A stretch of DNA of 64,000 bases from JALSNL01 sp036479585 (GCA_965224785.1 OZ245062.1:2790001-2854000), one strand, 5' to 3'. Shown: positions 25,351 through 35,133, numbered from the stretch's first letter. Made by a program: numbers and translations. Notes: generated by a model not told the origin, from the letters alone.

Positions 25351-27216
25351 ATGCAAGATAAAGCCGTAGTAAATATTGGAAAGTTACAACTTAAGAAATC
25401 ACATTTCGACTTGCCACATCAACAATATATTCAGAATATGCATCCCGACAAGGAGTACAATATTCTTCTCATAGTTTTTAAAGTTGAAAAGGATGAAGAA
25501 AATTATCATTGTACTTTTGATAAAATAGATATGGAAAAAGTTGGTGAAGAAACATATATAGAAGGTCCAAAAAAATATCTCAAATATGCGTATCGTTTTG
25601 GTACAAGTAGAGGTGGAGATATTACATTTACAACAAAATATGGAAGTAAAAAACTTAAAACGATTAAGGAACAACAATTTGGGAAATTCTTAAGCATATT
25701 AAAAGATTCTACTTATAAAGATGAAATTGGAATTTTTACATCAGTTGAAAAATGTCTAAGTGATTCGTTTAGTGAAATAGAAGAAAAAATTCTTGAAGAA
25801 ACTGAGAATTTAGAAAAGAATGTGAAAATAAGTTTGGGATTAAGTTTCCGTATTGATATTGGAACTGAACGAAAATACTTGAACGATTTCCAAATAATTA
25901 AAGATATTATTTTGAAAGCCGGAACAGAAGATAAATCTAATAAACACGGTGTTGTTTCCGAAGGACATAATAGAATTTGTTCTATCTGTTACAAAGAAAA
26001 GGAAACACTTTATGGATTTGCTTCTCCATTCAAATACTATACGGTCGATAAAAAAAGTTTTGTAAGTAATTTTTTTGACCAAAAAAGCTCGTGGAGAAAT
26101 TATCCAATTTGCTCCGATTGTTCTGATGCCTTTGAGCAAGGTGAGCGAATCGTAACAACTGGAAAAATGAAGCGTGACTTTTATGGTAAAGAGTATTATT
26201 TAATTCCAAAAGTAGTTATTGGAGATGATTCAAAGTTATTAGATAAAGCTATTAAATTAATTTCCAGTTATAAATATATCTCTAATAATAATCAGCAGAG
26301 AGCAATAGAAGATTATTTCTTTCGGACAATCGCTACTGAAAAAAATTATTTTAATCTCGATTTACTTTTTATAAAAGAAGACAAAAAAAGTAAATCGATC
26401 AAAATAAAATTATACCTAGAAGAAATATTTCCTTCACGTTTTAGAACTTTGTTTGTTGATGTACCAAATGAGATAAATAGATTTTCTATTTACAAAAAAT
26501 CTATTCGGGAAAAGAAAACGCTAATTGATTTGGAATTTGACTTTGGAGTTCTTAATACATTTTTTAATGATTATTTCCACGAACTTATTTATAAAGTGTT
26601 TACAGGAAAACCATTCAATAGTCAAACACTATACAATTATTTTATGAATACAATACGTTTAGAATATAACAAAAATTATACGAGAGAAAGAAAAACTAAC
26701 TCAATAGAGCAATTAATTCTTAAAGCACATATGACGATTGCGTATCTTCAAAAACTTAAATGTTTATCAATTAACAAATATGAATTTTTATTTGGAGTTA
26801 AAATGAATAATGATGAGACAAAAAGAACATCAAAATTTGATATTGAATTATTTAACAATTTCATTAAAGAAAATTCCGGTTTTCTGGATGCTGATTATAA
26901 AATTGGAATTTTCGCAGTTGGAATATTAACAAAATTATTAATGAATATTCAAATGTTCAATCTAAATGGAAATGCCCCTTTTGAAAAAAAACTAAAAGGA
27001 CTAAATATAAGTGCCGATAGTCTTAGAATTATTTATGTGGAAACCATTCAAAAGTTGAATGAATATGACAACGCTTCTGCTTATAAAGACCTACGTGAAA
27101 TCATTAATGATTATTTTACACTCAAAAGTCATTCGTTAAAAAAACTATCGAATAACGAAATATCATTTTATTTTGTGGCAGGTCTTGAAATGGCTCACAA
27201 ATTTAAGTCAGAATAA
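25351..27216 (+). CDS. cas8b: Type I-B CRISPR large subunit Cas8b (Csh1/TM1802 type)
   Basis: A 621-residue Cascade large subunit, expected to recognise the PAM and help hold target DNA. It has the TM1802/Csh1 layout: an N-terminal beta-rich region, a zinc-binding insert with CSIC at about 210-213 and CSDC at about 254-257, and a helical C-terminal half (VGILTKLLMNIQMF...). The first codon is ATG at 25351; an in-frame TAA at 25342-25344 rules out a longer form, and no clear Shine-Dalgarno is seen, so Met30 is an alternative start. It is first in the operon, 32 bp before cas7. Confidence 0.88.
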   Translation: MQDKAVVNIGKLQLKKSHFDLPHQQYIQNMHPDKEYNILLIVFKVEKDEENYHCTFDKIDMEKVGEETYIEGPKKYLKYAYRFGTSRGGDITFTTKYGSKKLKTIKEQQFGKFLSILKDSTYKDEIGIFTSVEKCLSDSFSEIEEKILEETENLEKNVKISLGLSFRIDIGTERKYLNDFQIIKDIILKAGTEDKSNKHGVVSEGHNRICSICYKEKETLYGFASPFKYYTVDKKSFVSNFFDQKSSWRNYPICSDCSDAFEQGERIVTTGKMKRDFYGKEYYLIPKVVIGDDSKLLDKAIKLISSYKYISNNNQQRAIEDYFFRTIATEKNYFNLDLLFIKEDKKSKSIKIKLYLEEIFPSRFRTLFVDVPNEINRFSIYKKSIREKKTLIDLEFDFGVLNTFFNDYFHELIYKVFTGKPFNSQTLYNYFMNTIRLEYNKNYTRERKTNSIEQLILKAHMTIAYLQKLKCLSINKYEFLFGVKMNNDETKRTSKFDIELFNNFIKENSGFLDADYKIGIFAVGILTKLLMNIQMFNLNGNAPFEKKLKGLNISADSLRIIYVETIQKLNEYDNASAYKDLREIINDYFTLKSHSLKKLSNNEISFYFVAGLEMAHKFKSE

Positions 27217-27248
27217 AAATTTAAACTATAAAATAGGGAGATTGAATT

Positions 27249-28169
27249 ATGTCTGAAATTATAAAGAATAGAACAGAGATGCTTTTCTTATATGATATTG
27301 AAAATGCAAATCCAAATGGTGATCCTTTAAATGAAAATAGACCACGCTTTGACCCTGATTCAAAAACAATACTTGTTTCAGATGTACGTTTAAAAAGAAC
27401 AATTAGAGACTACTGGTTTGAGTATGAAGGATTTAATGGAACTGATGGTAAAGATGTTTTTGTGAGAGAAACAAAATACACAGATGCAGGAAATGAATAT
27501 ATTGCTGATGGAAAAACAAGAGCAAAAGATTTTAGTGAAATGAAAGAAGAAGTAATTAAAAGATGTATTGATATACGTGTTTTCGGCGGAGTACTTCCTT
27601 TACCAAATGATTCAATTACATTTACCGGACCAACCCAATTTCAAATGGGGCGTTCAATAAACAAAACTGAAATTATTACAGAACAAGGAACAGGTGCCTT
27701 TGCTTCCGGACTTAAAAAACAACAGGCTACATTCAGAACAGAATACAAAGTACCTTATGCGTTAATTGGTTTCAACGGAATTATAAATGAAAAAGCTGCT
27801 ACTTACACAAATATGACAGAAAATGATAAAGAATTATTATTTAAAGGAATTTGGGATGGAACTAAAAATCTTATTTCTCGTTCAAAGTTTGGGCAGGCTC
27901 CGGTTTTGTTTCTATCAATTAATTATAAAGAACCATATTACATTGGTAATCTTAGGCAAAAATTAGAAATAGAATCGGAAGTAGATGAAACACAAATAAG
28001 ATCAACAAAAGATTACAAACTGAAATTAGATGAATTATTTGATGCCCTTTTGGAGAGTAATGATAAAATAGAATCTATAAATGTTCAATATGATAAAAGA
28101 CTAAAGTTAATATATAAAGACAATGAATTTATTTTTAACAATGGTATTTTAACCTTAAATGAAATTTAA
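27249..28169 (+). CDS. cas7: Type I-B Cascade backbone protein Cas7 (Csh2)
   Basis: A 306-residue Cas7 of the Csh2 type, which polymerises along the crRNA in Cascade. The N-terminal RAMP strand MLFLYDIENANPNGDPLNEN is the family signature, and DVRLKRTIRDYW, RVFGG and FTGPTQFQMGRSINK follow. GTGAFASGLKKQQATFR is a likely thumb/loop segment. A good ribosome-binding site (ATAGGGAGATTG) precedes the ATG. The last 11 bp overlap the start of cas5, so they are translationally coupled. Confidence 0.95.
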   Translation: MSEIIKNRTEMLFLYDIENANPNGDPLNENRPRFDPDSKTILVSDVRLKRTIRDYWFEYEGFNGTDGKDVFVRETKYTDAGNEYIADGKTRAKDFSEMKEEVIKRCIDIRVFGGVLPLPNDSITFTGPTQFQMGRSINKTEIITEQGTGAFASGLKKQQATFRTEYKVPYALIGFNGIINEKAATYTNMTENDKELLFKGIWDGTKNLISRSKFGQAPVLFLSINYKEPYYIGNLRQKLEIESEVDETQIRSTKDYKLKLDELFDALLESNDKIESINVQYDKRLKLIYKDNEFIFNNGILTLNEI

Positions 28170-28884
28170 TAAATTTATAATTTTTGATATTTCAGGAGAG
28201 TTTGCACATTTTAGGAAATTCAATACAACTACTTCTCCTTTAACCTATCCGGTTCCACCAAGAACTACGCTTGCCGGAATGCTCGGTGCAATTATTGGAT
28301 TAGACCGATTTTCTTTCTATGAAATTTTTTCACGTGAGAAAGCATTAATTGCTGTGCAAGTAATTAGAGCAATTAGAAAAACTTCACACGCATTTAATTT
28401 GGTTGATACAAAAAAATCTTTTTTTAATATTGCAAATAGAACACAAATAGAATTTGAACTAATTCAAAATGCTCATTACAGAATTTTTATATCGGTTTTA
28501 GATGAAAACATCTACTCTCTCTTGAAAAAAAATATATCGTTAAATCAAACTCATTTTACTCCTTATCTTGGTCTAAGTCAATTTACTGCTAAAATAGATT
28601 TTATTTCGGAAGCAGAAGGAATAAATAAAGAAACCAATAATTATAAAGAAATTATAACAGTATTAAATTTATCCCACTGCAAAAAAGAAAATCCAATTGA
28701 ATTTGATTACACTTCAAAATATTCATCAAATACTATGGCAATAGAAATGCAATTGGAAGAGAATAATAAAAGAATAGTTACTGAATTTGCTGATGTATTA
28801 GTAGAGCTTGATGGAAAACCAATTAAAGCATTAGTGAATAATTATATTCATATTGAGAATTTCGGTAATATTAAAGAGTTCTGA
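28159..28884 (+). CDS. cas5: Cas5 (type I-B Cascade subunit)
   Basis: A 241-residue RAMP protein that caps the 5' handle of the crRNA in Cascade. The N-terminal FIIFDISGEFAHFRKFNTTT and PLTYPVPPRTTLAGMLGAIIG are the Cas5 family signature. The start overlaps cas7 by 11 bp and the stop is 2 bp before cas3. No catalytic histidine pattern typical of the Cas5d nuclease is seen, in line with a separate Cas6 in this locus. Confidence 0.94.
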   Translation: MKFNKFIIFDISGEFAHFRKFNTTTSPLTYPVPPRTTLAGMLGAIIGLDRFSFYEIFSREKALIAVQVIRAIRKTSHAFNLVDTKKSFFNIANRTQIEFELIQNAHYRIFISVLDENIYSLLKKNISLNQTHFTPYLGLSQFTAKIDFISEAEGINKETNNYKEIITVLNLSHCKKENPIEFDYTSKYSSNTMAIEMQLEENNKRIVTEFADVLVELDGKPIKALVNNYIHIENFGNIKEF

Positions 28885-28886
28885 TT

Positions 28887-31283
28887 ATGGCTCTTTATTC
28901 ACATCCCGATAAATTACTTATAAAACATCTTAACCAGGTAGCTTCTTTTTCAAAAGATTTTATAACACAAAAAAGAATTGATTTTGAGTTTATAAGTACA
29001 AGTGAACTTACTGACATGGTTTTCATAACTGCCATTTCTCACGATTTTGGTAAAGCCACAAAATTCTTCCAAACCTATCTTTTGGAAGAAGAACATCCAA
29101 TAACCGGACCTAAAAACCATTCACTTATTTCAGCTCTACTTGCTCTCAAAATATCTCAAAAGTATCTTGAAAAAACTGGGGCAGATTCTTTTAATACAAA
29201 TCTACTATCAACTTTCATATTTACATCTATTAAAAGACATCACGGATATCTTCAAAATTATGATGATGAACTATTTGATTTAGAAAAAAAGTCTGATGAA
29301 TTAGTTGAGCAAGTGAACAACATTGATGAAGAATCAGCAGATGAACTAATTTTAAAAATGTTTTCCACTTTGGATATTTCATACAACTTTAGTGAGTTCA
29401 AAAAATACATCAACTCTAAAAATTTTATTCAGGAGTTACAGAACTTTTATATAGAAAATTTTACTCTTGGCAATTTCCCCACATTAACTGCAAATACAAA
29501 AATATCATACTTTTATTTTCATCAACTTTTATATTCAGTTCTTCTACTTTCGGATAAAACTGATGTGATACTATCTGAACTAAAAATAAATAAGACAAGT
29601 ATTGACTCAAATCTAATTGAGTCATATAGAATAAAAAATGATTTTCACAACCCAACAAGCGAGATTGACAAGTTAAAAAACAAGGCATATAACGCAGGTT
29701 TAAAAAGAGTTGAACAGCAAGTTAATTCATCACAACATCTTTATTCTGTTACATTGCCAACCGGTCTTGGAAAAACAATTACTTCCTTTGCAATTGCATT
29801 AAAAATGCAAAACAAATTAAATCTAAACGGCAATCTAATTATTACAATTCCATTTACTTCCATTATTGATCAGAACTATGAAGTTTATAATGACATATTA
29901 CAAAACCCAGAATCAGACGTTTTGCTTAAACATCATCATCTATCAGAGCCTTTATACAAATACAAAGAAGAAGAAATTGATACTGCCAAAAGTAATTTTC
30001 TTATTGAAACTTGGAATTCTAATGTTGTTGTAACAACCTTTGTTCAATTATTAGAAACTTTTTATACTAATAATAAGTCAATGCTTTTAAAACTTCCAAA
30101 CCTTTTTAACTCAGTAATAATTCTTGATGAAATACAAAATATAGATTACAAATATTGGAAACTCATAAACTCTACATTCAAGGAAATTGGCAAAAGGTAT
30201 AACTGCTACTTTATTCTTATGTCTGCAACTCAACCACTTATTTTTGAACCGGAGAAAGAGATTGTTGAATTAGTACCTAATTATAAAACTTACTATAAGT
30301 TTTTTAATAGGACTAAAATTGTTAATAAACTCAACACAGATATTTCTCTTGAAAAATTTTCTAAAACGGTTATCGATTATATTTTAGAAAATAAAGGGGA
30401 AGACATTTTAGTTGTTCTAAACACTAAAAAATCAACAAGGAGCTGTTTTGAAATAGTAAAAGAAGAACTTTCTGAAAAAAATATTGAACTTTATTATCTA
30501 ACTACATTCATTACACCTTTTGAGAGAAAAATAATAATTGAAAAAATAAAACAAAACCAAAATGGGAAACAACTTGTTATAATTTCTACGCAACTAATTG
30601 AAGCTGGAGTTGATATTTCCGTGGACACTGTCTTTAGAGAAATTGCTCCGTTGGATTCTATTATTCAAGCTGCCGGAAGAGCAAATCGTTATTCCGAAAA
30701 AAAATCTATCTCCGAAATATTTCTTTATTCTATAGAAGATACGAAAAGAGCTACAAATTTTATCTACGGTTCCGACCTAATTTTAAAAACAAAAAACATA
30801 TTTTTAAATATTACTGAGATAAATGAAAATAATTATCTTCAATTAATAAATGACTATTTTCTTGAAGTAAAATTCCAAACAGAAAATATAACTTCAAAAG
30901 AATTAACTGCAATTGAAGAATTGAGATTTAAAGATATTGGTAAGTTTCAGTTGATAGAACAAAGAAAAACAGAATTAATTTTTATTCAACTTAATAACAA
31001 AGCCGAAAAGGTTTGGAATAAATTTGTTAGTATTTATTCAGATGATTCACTTAACCAATTTGAAAAAAAATTAGAATTCAGCAAAATCAAACCTCAGTTT
31101 TATGATTATGTAATAAATGTTACAATTCCATTTGACAAAGAAAATATTTCATTCGATTCGGAAAAAGAGCTTGGTTTTTATGTTTCTAAATTAAATGATC
31201 CTTCTCAATTTTATGATTATTTAGAAAATAATTTTGAAGAGAACACCGGCTATAATGCTAATTTATCACAAATATATTTTTAA
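28887..31283 (+). CDS. cas3: CRISPR helicase-nuclease Cas3 (HD + DExD/H)
   Basis: The 798-residue effector that unwinds and degrades target DNA. The N-terminal HD nuclease has LIKHLNQV (His14), SHDFGKATKFF (His52-Asp53), NHSLISALL and KRHHGYL. The helicase has Walker A TLPTGLGKTIT (about residue 290), Walker B ILDEIQN (about residue 412), motif III MSATQP and motif VI QAAGRANRYSE. HD precedes helicase in one chain, the normal Cas3 order. All metal and ATP residues appear intact, so it should be active. It starts 2 bp after cas5 and ends 2 bp before cas6. Confidence 0.96.
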   Translation: MALYSHPDKLLIKHLNQVASFSKDFITQKRIDFEFISTSELTDMVFITAISHDFGKATKFFQTYLLEEEHPITGPKNHSLISALLALKISQKYLEKTGADSFNTNLLSTFIFTSIKRHHGYLQNYDDELFDLEKKSDELVEQVNNIDEESADELILKMFSTLDISYNFSEFKKYINSKNFIQELQNFYIENFTLGNFPTLTANTKISYFYFHQLLYSVLLLSDKTDVILSELKINKTSIDSNLIESYRIKNDFHNPTSEIDKLKNKAYNAGLKRVEQQVNSSQHLYSVTLPTGLGKTITSFAIALKMQNKLNLNGNLIITIPFTSIIDQNYEVYNDILQNPESDVLLKHHHLSEPLYKYKEEEIDTAKSNFLIETWNSNVVVTTFVQLLETFYTNNKSMLLKLPNLFNSVIILDEIQNIDYKYWKLINSTFKEIGKRYNCYFILMSATQPLIFEPEKEIVELVPNYKTYYKFFNRTKIVNKLNTDISLEKFSKTVIDYILENKGEDILVVLNTKKSTRSCFEIVKEELSEKNIELYYLTTFITPFERKIIIEKIKQNQNGKQLVIISTQLIEAGVDISVDTVFREIAPLDSIIQAAGRANRYSEKKSISEIFLYSIEDTKRATNFIYGSDLILKTKNIFLNITEINENNYLQLINDYFLEVKFQTENITSKELTAIEELRFKDIGKFQLIEQRKTELIFIQLNNKAEKVWNKFVSIYSDDSLNQFEKKLEFSKIKPQFYDYVINVTIPFDKENISFDSEKELGFYVSKLNDPSQFYDYLENNFEENTGYNANLSQIYF

Positions 31284-31285
31284 AA

Positions 31286-31945
31286 ATGCAAATACAACAA
31301 ACAACAATAAAACTCCCAGACATAAAACTCCAAACTAGAGATGCTCACAAACTACGCGGATACTTTGGAAACTTGTTCAAAGAAAAATCACCACTGCTGC
31401 ATAATCATTTTGAGAGTGGCGAAAACCGTTATGCTTATCCGTTAGTTCAGTATAAAGTAATAAACAAAGTACCGCATCTTATTGGCTTAAACGAAGGTGC
31501 CGAACTACTAATTGAGTTATTCCTAAAAATAAAAGAAATAAGAATAGCAGAGAATTTATACCCAATTTATTCTAAAAATATTGCAAATAATATTTCAGAA
31601 ATTGGAATTGATTCAAACTTAAATGAATACAAATTCCAAACATTATGGATGGCACTTAACCAGAATAATTTTAATAAGTATATAAATTTAGTATCGAGTA
31701 AGGAGAAAGAAACGTTTTTAATAAAAATCTTAATTGGCAATATTTTAAGTTTCTTCAAAAATATGAATTACACAGCAGAAGAAAGAATTTATGTAAAACT
31801 AAAATATTTCGAGAAGGAAACCCTTTTTAAGAATCGACAAATGATTGCCTTTACTGGTTCGTTCACTACTAATGCTTTGCTTCCGGATTTGGTCGGTTTG
31901 GGTAAAGCGGTTTCACGTGGGTTTGGTACTATTCGCAAAACCTGA
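31286..31945 (+). CDS. cas6: CRISPR pre-crRNA endoribonuclease Cas6
   Basis: A 219-residue RAMP endoribonuclease that should cleave within each repeat to leave an 8-nt ATTGAAAC handle. The N-terminal half starts with TTIKLPDIKLQTRDAHKLRG, and the C-terminal glycine-rich loop is LPDLVGLGKAVSRGFGTI. Cas6 is placed after cas3 here, whereas it usually leads type I-B operons. A catalytic histidine is plausibly the one in LLHNHFE near residue 40, but this cannot be confirmed by eye. A hairpin-rich gap of 186 bp separates it from cas1. Confidence 0.88.
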   Translation: MQIQQTTIKLPDIKLQTRDAHKLRGYFGNLFKEKSPLLHNHFESGENRYAYPLVQYKVINKVPHLIGLNEGAELLIELFLKIKEIRIAENLYPIYSKNIANNISEIGIDSNLNEYKFQTLWMALNQNNFNKYINLVSSKEKETFLIKILIGNILSFFKNMNYTAEERIYVKLKYFEKETLFKNRQMIAFTGSFTTNALLPDLVGLGKAVSRGFGTIRKT

Positions 31946-31978
31946 CTAACACCACGCATAAGAAACTTGCGGACAAGT

Positions 31979-32035
31979 AAAATCCCTTTATTCAAAGAGG
32001 AGGATTTTAAGACTCCCTTCTTTTTAACAGAAGGG
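31979..32035 (+). promoter_or_regulatory. Two hairpins between cas6 and cas1
   Basis: AAAATCC (31979-31985) pairs with GGATTTT (32002-32008), with an inner CTTT/AAAG pairing. Then CCCTTCT (32015-32021) pairs with AGAAGGG (32029-32035). No long T-run follows. They may attenuate or process the transcript between the interference genes and the adaptation genes; the gap otherwise has no gene. Confidence 0.5.
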
Positions 32036-32131
32036 CTGGGATGAATCCAAGAACATGCTTTTTGTTAAAGACTTTAACACTCAAAGTTAAAAAATATTTT
32101 TATTATAAAGCACTCTCTAAAGGAGCTTACC

Positions 32132-33169
32132 ATGCAACTTTTTATTGATTCATACGGAGCCTTTCTTCATGTTAAAGATAACATGTTTGAAGTTAAGCTT
32201 TACCAGAACAATCAAACCGTAAAAAAGAAAATTGCACCAAGCAAAATAAGTACAATACTACTTTCAAAAGGTACATCGCTAAGTTACGAAGCTGTAAATA
32301 TGTGCTTAACCTACAATATAGATTTACTATTCTTAGAATTTGACGGAACACCAATTGGCAGAGTGTGGCACAGCAAACTTGGAAGCACAACAAAAATACG
32401 CAAACATCAGTTAGTTGCAAGTGTAAATGAAATAGGTGTTAAGTACGTAAAAGAATGGATTGAAAGAAAAATTGCCAATCAAATTGAGTTTTTGAAAAAA
32501 CTAAAAAAACACAGACCCAATAAAGCTGAATATTTTAACGAAACAATAAAAAAACTTAAACAAAGTAAAAAAGGTGTTTCACAGCTTAAAGGAAAAAACA
32601 TAAAAGAAGTTGCAGAAAGTTTAAGAGGTTACGAAGGCTCAGCCGGAAGATTTTACTTTGAAGTTCTAAGTAACTCACTAACAAAAGAAAATAATTTTAT
32701 CGGAAGGAGTAGCAGACCTGCAAAAGATCCATTTAATTCATTTCTCAACTATGCCTTTGGCGTACTTTATTCTAAAATAGAAAAGGCATTAATAATTGCC
32801 GGCATCGATCCTTACCTTGGCTTTTTACATAGAGATGATTACAACCAAAAAAGTATGGTGTTCGATTTTATAGAACCGTACCGCATATTTGCAGAAGAAG
32901 TAGTGTTCAAATTATTTTCAGCAAAAAAAGTAAACAAAAAACATACTGATGAAATAACAAACGGTTTCTCACTTAACAAAGAAGGTAAAATTTTACTAAT
33001 GCAATCCTTTAATAAATTTATGGATGAAGACAAAGTACGATACAAAGGGAAAAACCATACAAGAAATAATATAATTCAATACGATGCACATGCATTTGCG
33101 AATTATTTAATAAATAAAAAAATGGATTATAAGGAGATAGAAAAATATGATTTGCTGGGTGATGTATGA
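32132..33169 (+). CDS. cas1: CRISPR integrase Cas1
   Basis: A 345-residue Cas1, the integrase that inserts new spacers. The N-terminal beta domain ends near residue 80; the helical domain has GYEGSAGRFYFEVLS (metal-binding Glu near residue 168), GFLHRDD (His near 232) and MVFDFIEPYR (Asp near 245). GGAG lies before the ATG (AAAGGAGCTTACC). The 3' end overlaps cas2 by 23 bp. It resembles type I-B Cas1. Confidence 0.97.
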   Translation: MQLFIDSYGAFLHVKDNMFEVKLYQNNQTVKKKIAPSKISTILLSKGTSLSYEAVNMCLTYNIDLLFLEFDGTPIGRVWHSKLGSTTKIRKHQLVASVNEIGVKYVKEWIERKIANQIEFLKKLKKHRPNKAEYFNETIKKLKQSKKGVSQLKGKNIKEVAESLRGYEGSAGRFYFEVLSNSLTKENNFIGRSSRPAKDPFNSFLNYAFGVLYSKIEKALIIAGIDPYLGFLHRDDYNQKSMVFDFIEPYRIFAEEVVFKLFSAKKVNKKHTDEITNGFSLNKEGKILLMQSFNKFMDEDKVRYKGKNHTRNNIIQYDAHAFANYLINKKMDYKEIEKYDLLGDV

Positions 33170-33437
33170 TATCAAAAAAGATAAAACAAGAACCAAAATA
33201 TCAAAGGCTTGTGAGCAGATTGGCTTAACTCGAGTACAATATTCCGTGTTTCTTGGAACGCTAAGCTCAAATGAAAAAGATACTTTGGAAATTATGATTG
33301 AAGAACTAATGGATGAAAAGGAAGATTCCATTTACATATTTCCTATGAGCAAAGATGAATTAAAAGAAACCGTTTTACTTGGTCAAGCATTCGATAAAAA
33401 ACTAATTACAAATGAAATAAAAGAAATGTTTTTTTAA
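33147..33437 (+). CDS. cas2: CRISPR-associated Cas2
   Basis: A 96-residue Cas2, the structural partner of Cas1. The ferredoxin-like fold begins MICWVMYDIKKDKTRTKISK, with the conserved Asp in YDI, followed by CEQIGLTRVQYSVFLG. It overlaps cas1 by 23 bp, so the two are translationally coupled, and a 48-bp gap then leads to cas4. The length is typical. Confidence 0.96.
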   Translation: MICWVMYDIKKDKTRTKISKACEQIGLTRVQYSVFLGTLSSNEKDTLEIMIEELMDEKEDSIYIFPMSKDELKETVLLGQAFDKKLITNEIKEMFF

Positions 33438-33485
33438 TTTAAACTCCTATCTCTTGTTAAGAGATGAAGTGGAGGTGAGTTCACA

Positions 33486-34061
33486 ATGTCCACAATAACA
33501 CCATCACATATAATTGAATACCTATTTTGTCCACGCTTTATTTACTTTCAGTACGTGCTTGCAATTCCACAACATGAAGAAAAATCGTACAAAGCAATAA
33601 AAGGCAGAAACATACACGAACTTAAAATAGTACAAAACAAAGACTACTTAAGAAAAAAAATTGGAGCAAAAGAAAAACATTTAGATGTTTATCTCACATC
33701 TAAAAAACTAAGAGGCAAAATAGATGAAGTACTGGAACTAAATGATGGTTCGTTTGCTCCGTTAGACTATAAATTTGCAAAGTATAATGATATAGTTTAC
33801 AGCACTTACAAAACACAACTTTACTGCTACGCATTACTCATTGAAGAAAATTTTAATAAAAAAGTAACTAAGGGTTTTATAGTTTATGTAAGAAGCAAAA
33901 ACAAACTTATAACAATAGATATTGAAGAAGCTGAAAAAGAGAAAACCTTAGACATAATAGAAAAAGTGATTGAAATAATAAATGATAACAAATATCCCAA
34001 AGCCACAAGCTATAAGAAAAGATGTTTTACATGTACATATAGAAATATATGTATCAGTTAA
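33486..34061 (+). CDS. cas4: CRISPR-associated Cas4 nuclease
   Basis: A 191-residue Cas4 with an iron-sulfur cluster. The first cysteine is in IEYLFCPRFIYFQ (Cys15) and the last three are in RCFTCTYRNIC (about residues 180-190). The nuclease core has GRNIHEL, LRGKIDEVLEL and FAPLDYKFAK (the D and D-x-K). Cas4 trims prespacers and selects PAM-adjacent spacers. It follows cas2 here, while in most type I-B loci it precedes cas1. TGGAGGTGAG provides a strong ribosome-binding site. Confidence 0.95.
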   Translation: MSTITPSHIIEYLFCPRFIYFQYVLAIPQHEEKSYKAIKGRNIHELKIVQNKDYLRKKIGAKEKHLDVYLTSKKLRGKIDEVLELNDGSFAPLDYKFAKYNDIVYSTYKTQLYCYALLIEENFNKKVTKGFIVYVRSKNKLITIDIEEAEKEKTLDIIEKVIEIINDNKYPKATSYKKRCFTCTYRNICIS

Positions 34062-34343
34062 TTGAAAATTAATAATTTAGAAGCTTAACTAATAAAATGA
34101 AGAGCAAATTGCCTAATTAGTTTAAGAATATGATAACAAACCTATTCCCGCACTAAAAAATATAAAAAGATAAAATAATTTTACAGTAAATCATTTTAAT
34201 GTAATAAGTTAGAACAAATAAACTTTCGGAAAATTATAGTTATGAGTAGAATATTAAAAGAAATAACGCAAAATAATTTTAAAATGAATATATTAGAATT
34301 AACGGTAACCAATTATACTGTAATAACATAGCTATATGGGGCT
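34062..34343 (+). promoter_or_regulatory. CRISPR leader
   Basis: The 282-bp AT-rich stretch between cas4 and the first repeat has no gene. The most degenerate repeats are at the far (right) end of the array, so new spacers should enter here. TATACT at 34314-34319 is a candidate -10 element that would start the transcript about 18 bp before the first repeat; no good -35 was found. Confidence 0.65.
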
Positions 34344-34895
34344 GTTCTTTAACATCATCCAATAAAACAAGGATTGAAACTTACTTATCGGCTCATATAA
34401 GCCTTTGTAACGTCCTGTTCTTTAACATCATCCAATAAAACAAGGATTGAAACTTCCTACCAGCTGAATACCCACGAGAATAATCCTTCAGTTCTTTAAC
34501 ATCATCCAATAAAACAAGGATTGAAACTTGGGGAGACCACGACCTTTATTGCTTTTTTGTTTTGTTCTTTAACATCATCCAATAAAACAAGGATTGAAAC
34601 TAGCAAAGTTTAGAATAACATTGCCAAAAGAAGAAACGTTCTTTAACATCATCCAATAAAACAAGGATTGAAACCCTAATACCTCGAACCGTTCCATTTG
34701 TTGTTTGCTTGTTCTTTAACATCATCCAATAAAACAAGGATTGAAACTACCCAACTGCTCCACCACCAGCAATAGAAGCGTTAAGTTCTTTAACATCATC
34801 CAATAAAACAAGGATTGAAACATCTCAACACGCCCTTCATCTTGAACGGCTACAACTCGTTCTTTAACATCATCCAATAAAACAAGGATTGAAAC
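34344..34895 (+). CRISPR. CRISPR array, leader-side part: 8 repeats, 7 complete spacers
   Basis: The 37-nt repeat starts GTTCTTTAACATCATCC and ends CAAGGATTGAAAC, with eight identical copies beginning at 34344, 34417, 34491, 34564, 34638, 34711, 34785 and 34859. Spacers are 36-37 nt and all differ. The ATTGAAAC end is the type I-B crRNA handle and fixes the direction as plus. The array is then interrupted inside the eighth spacer (34896-34914) by an 858-bp insert. Confidence 0.98.
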
Positions 34896-34913
34896 GCCAA
34901 GAAATAAACATAA

Positions 34914-35133
34914 CGGCGTTGCCGATAAGCCGCCGCCCATAACAGCAATGACTTATTTAACAACGAATTTATTATTTATAAGCTGTACTTAATTTGCGTC
35001 AGCAAGTACAGCGACTAACTATTAATTATTGAACTTCCCCTTCAAAGGAATGTAGCATAAAACACTTAACTTAAAATTACCAGTTTTGCCCACCGACAAC
35101 GGCGGTCGGCTTGAGCGGCTGGTTATAACGCTT
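34914..35133 (-). repeat. attC-like recombination site of the cassette
   Basis: On the minus strand the R'' box is GCGTTATAAC (35131-35122), and the other arm ends CGCCG followed by TTATAACGC once the cassette is circular; GTTATAACGC is its exact complement. Inside, CTCAAGCCGACCGCC (left arm) aligns with the complement AAGCCGCCGCC of the right arm with one extra base, like the L boxes and extrahelical base of canonical attC. The 220-nt length means a long terminal loop, with its own hairpin GCTGTACTT/AAGTACAGC. Confidence 0.7.

Noticed and set aside
32015..32035. Terminator for cas6
   Set aside because: The stem is perfect but is followed by GGCTGGGAT rather than a T-run, so it is listed only as a hairpin.
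34896..34932. A complete eighth spacer of 37 nt before the insert
   Set aside because: The length fits by chance, but GGCGTTGCCGATAAGCC belongs to the attC-like right arm; the true spacer half is only 34896-34914.
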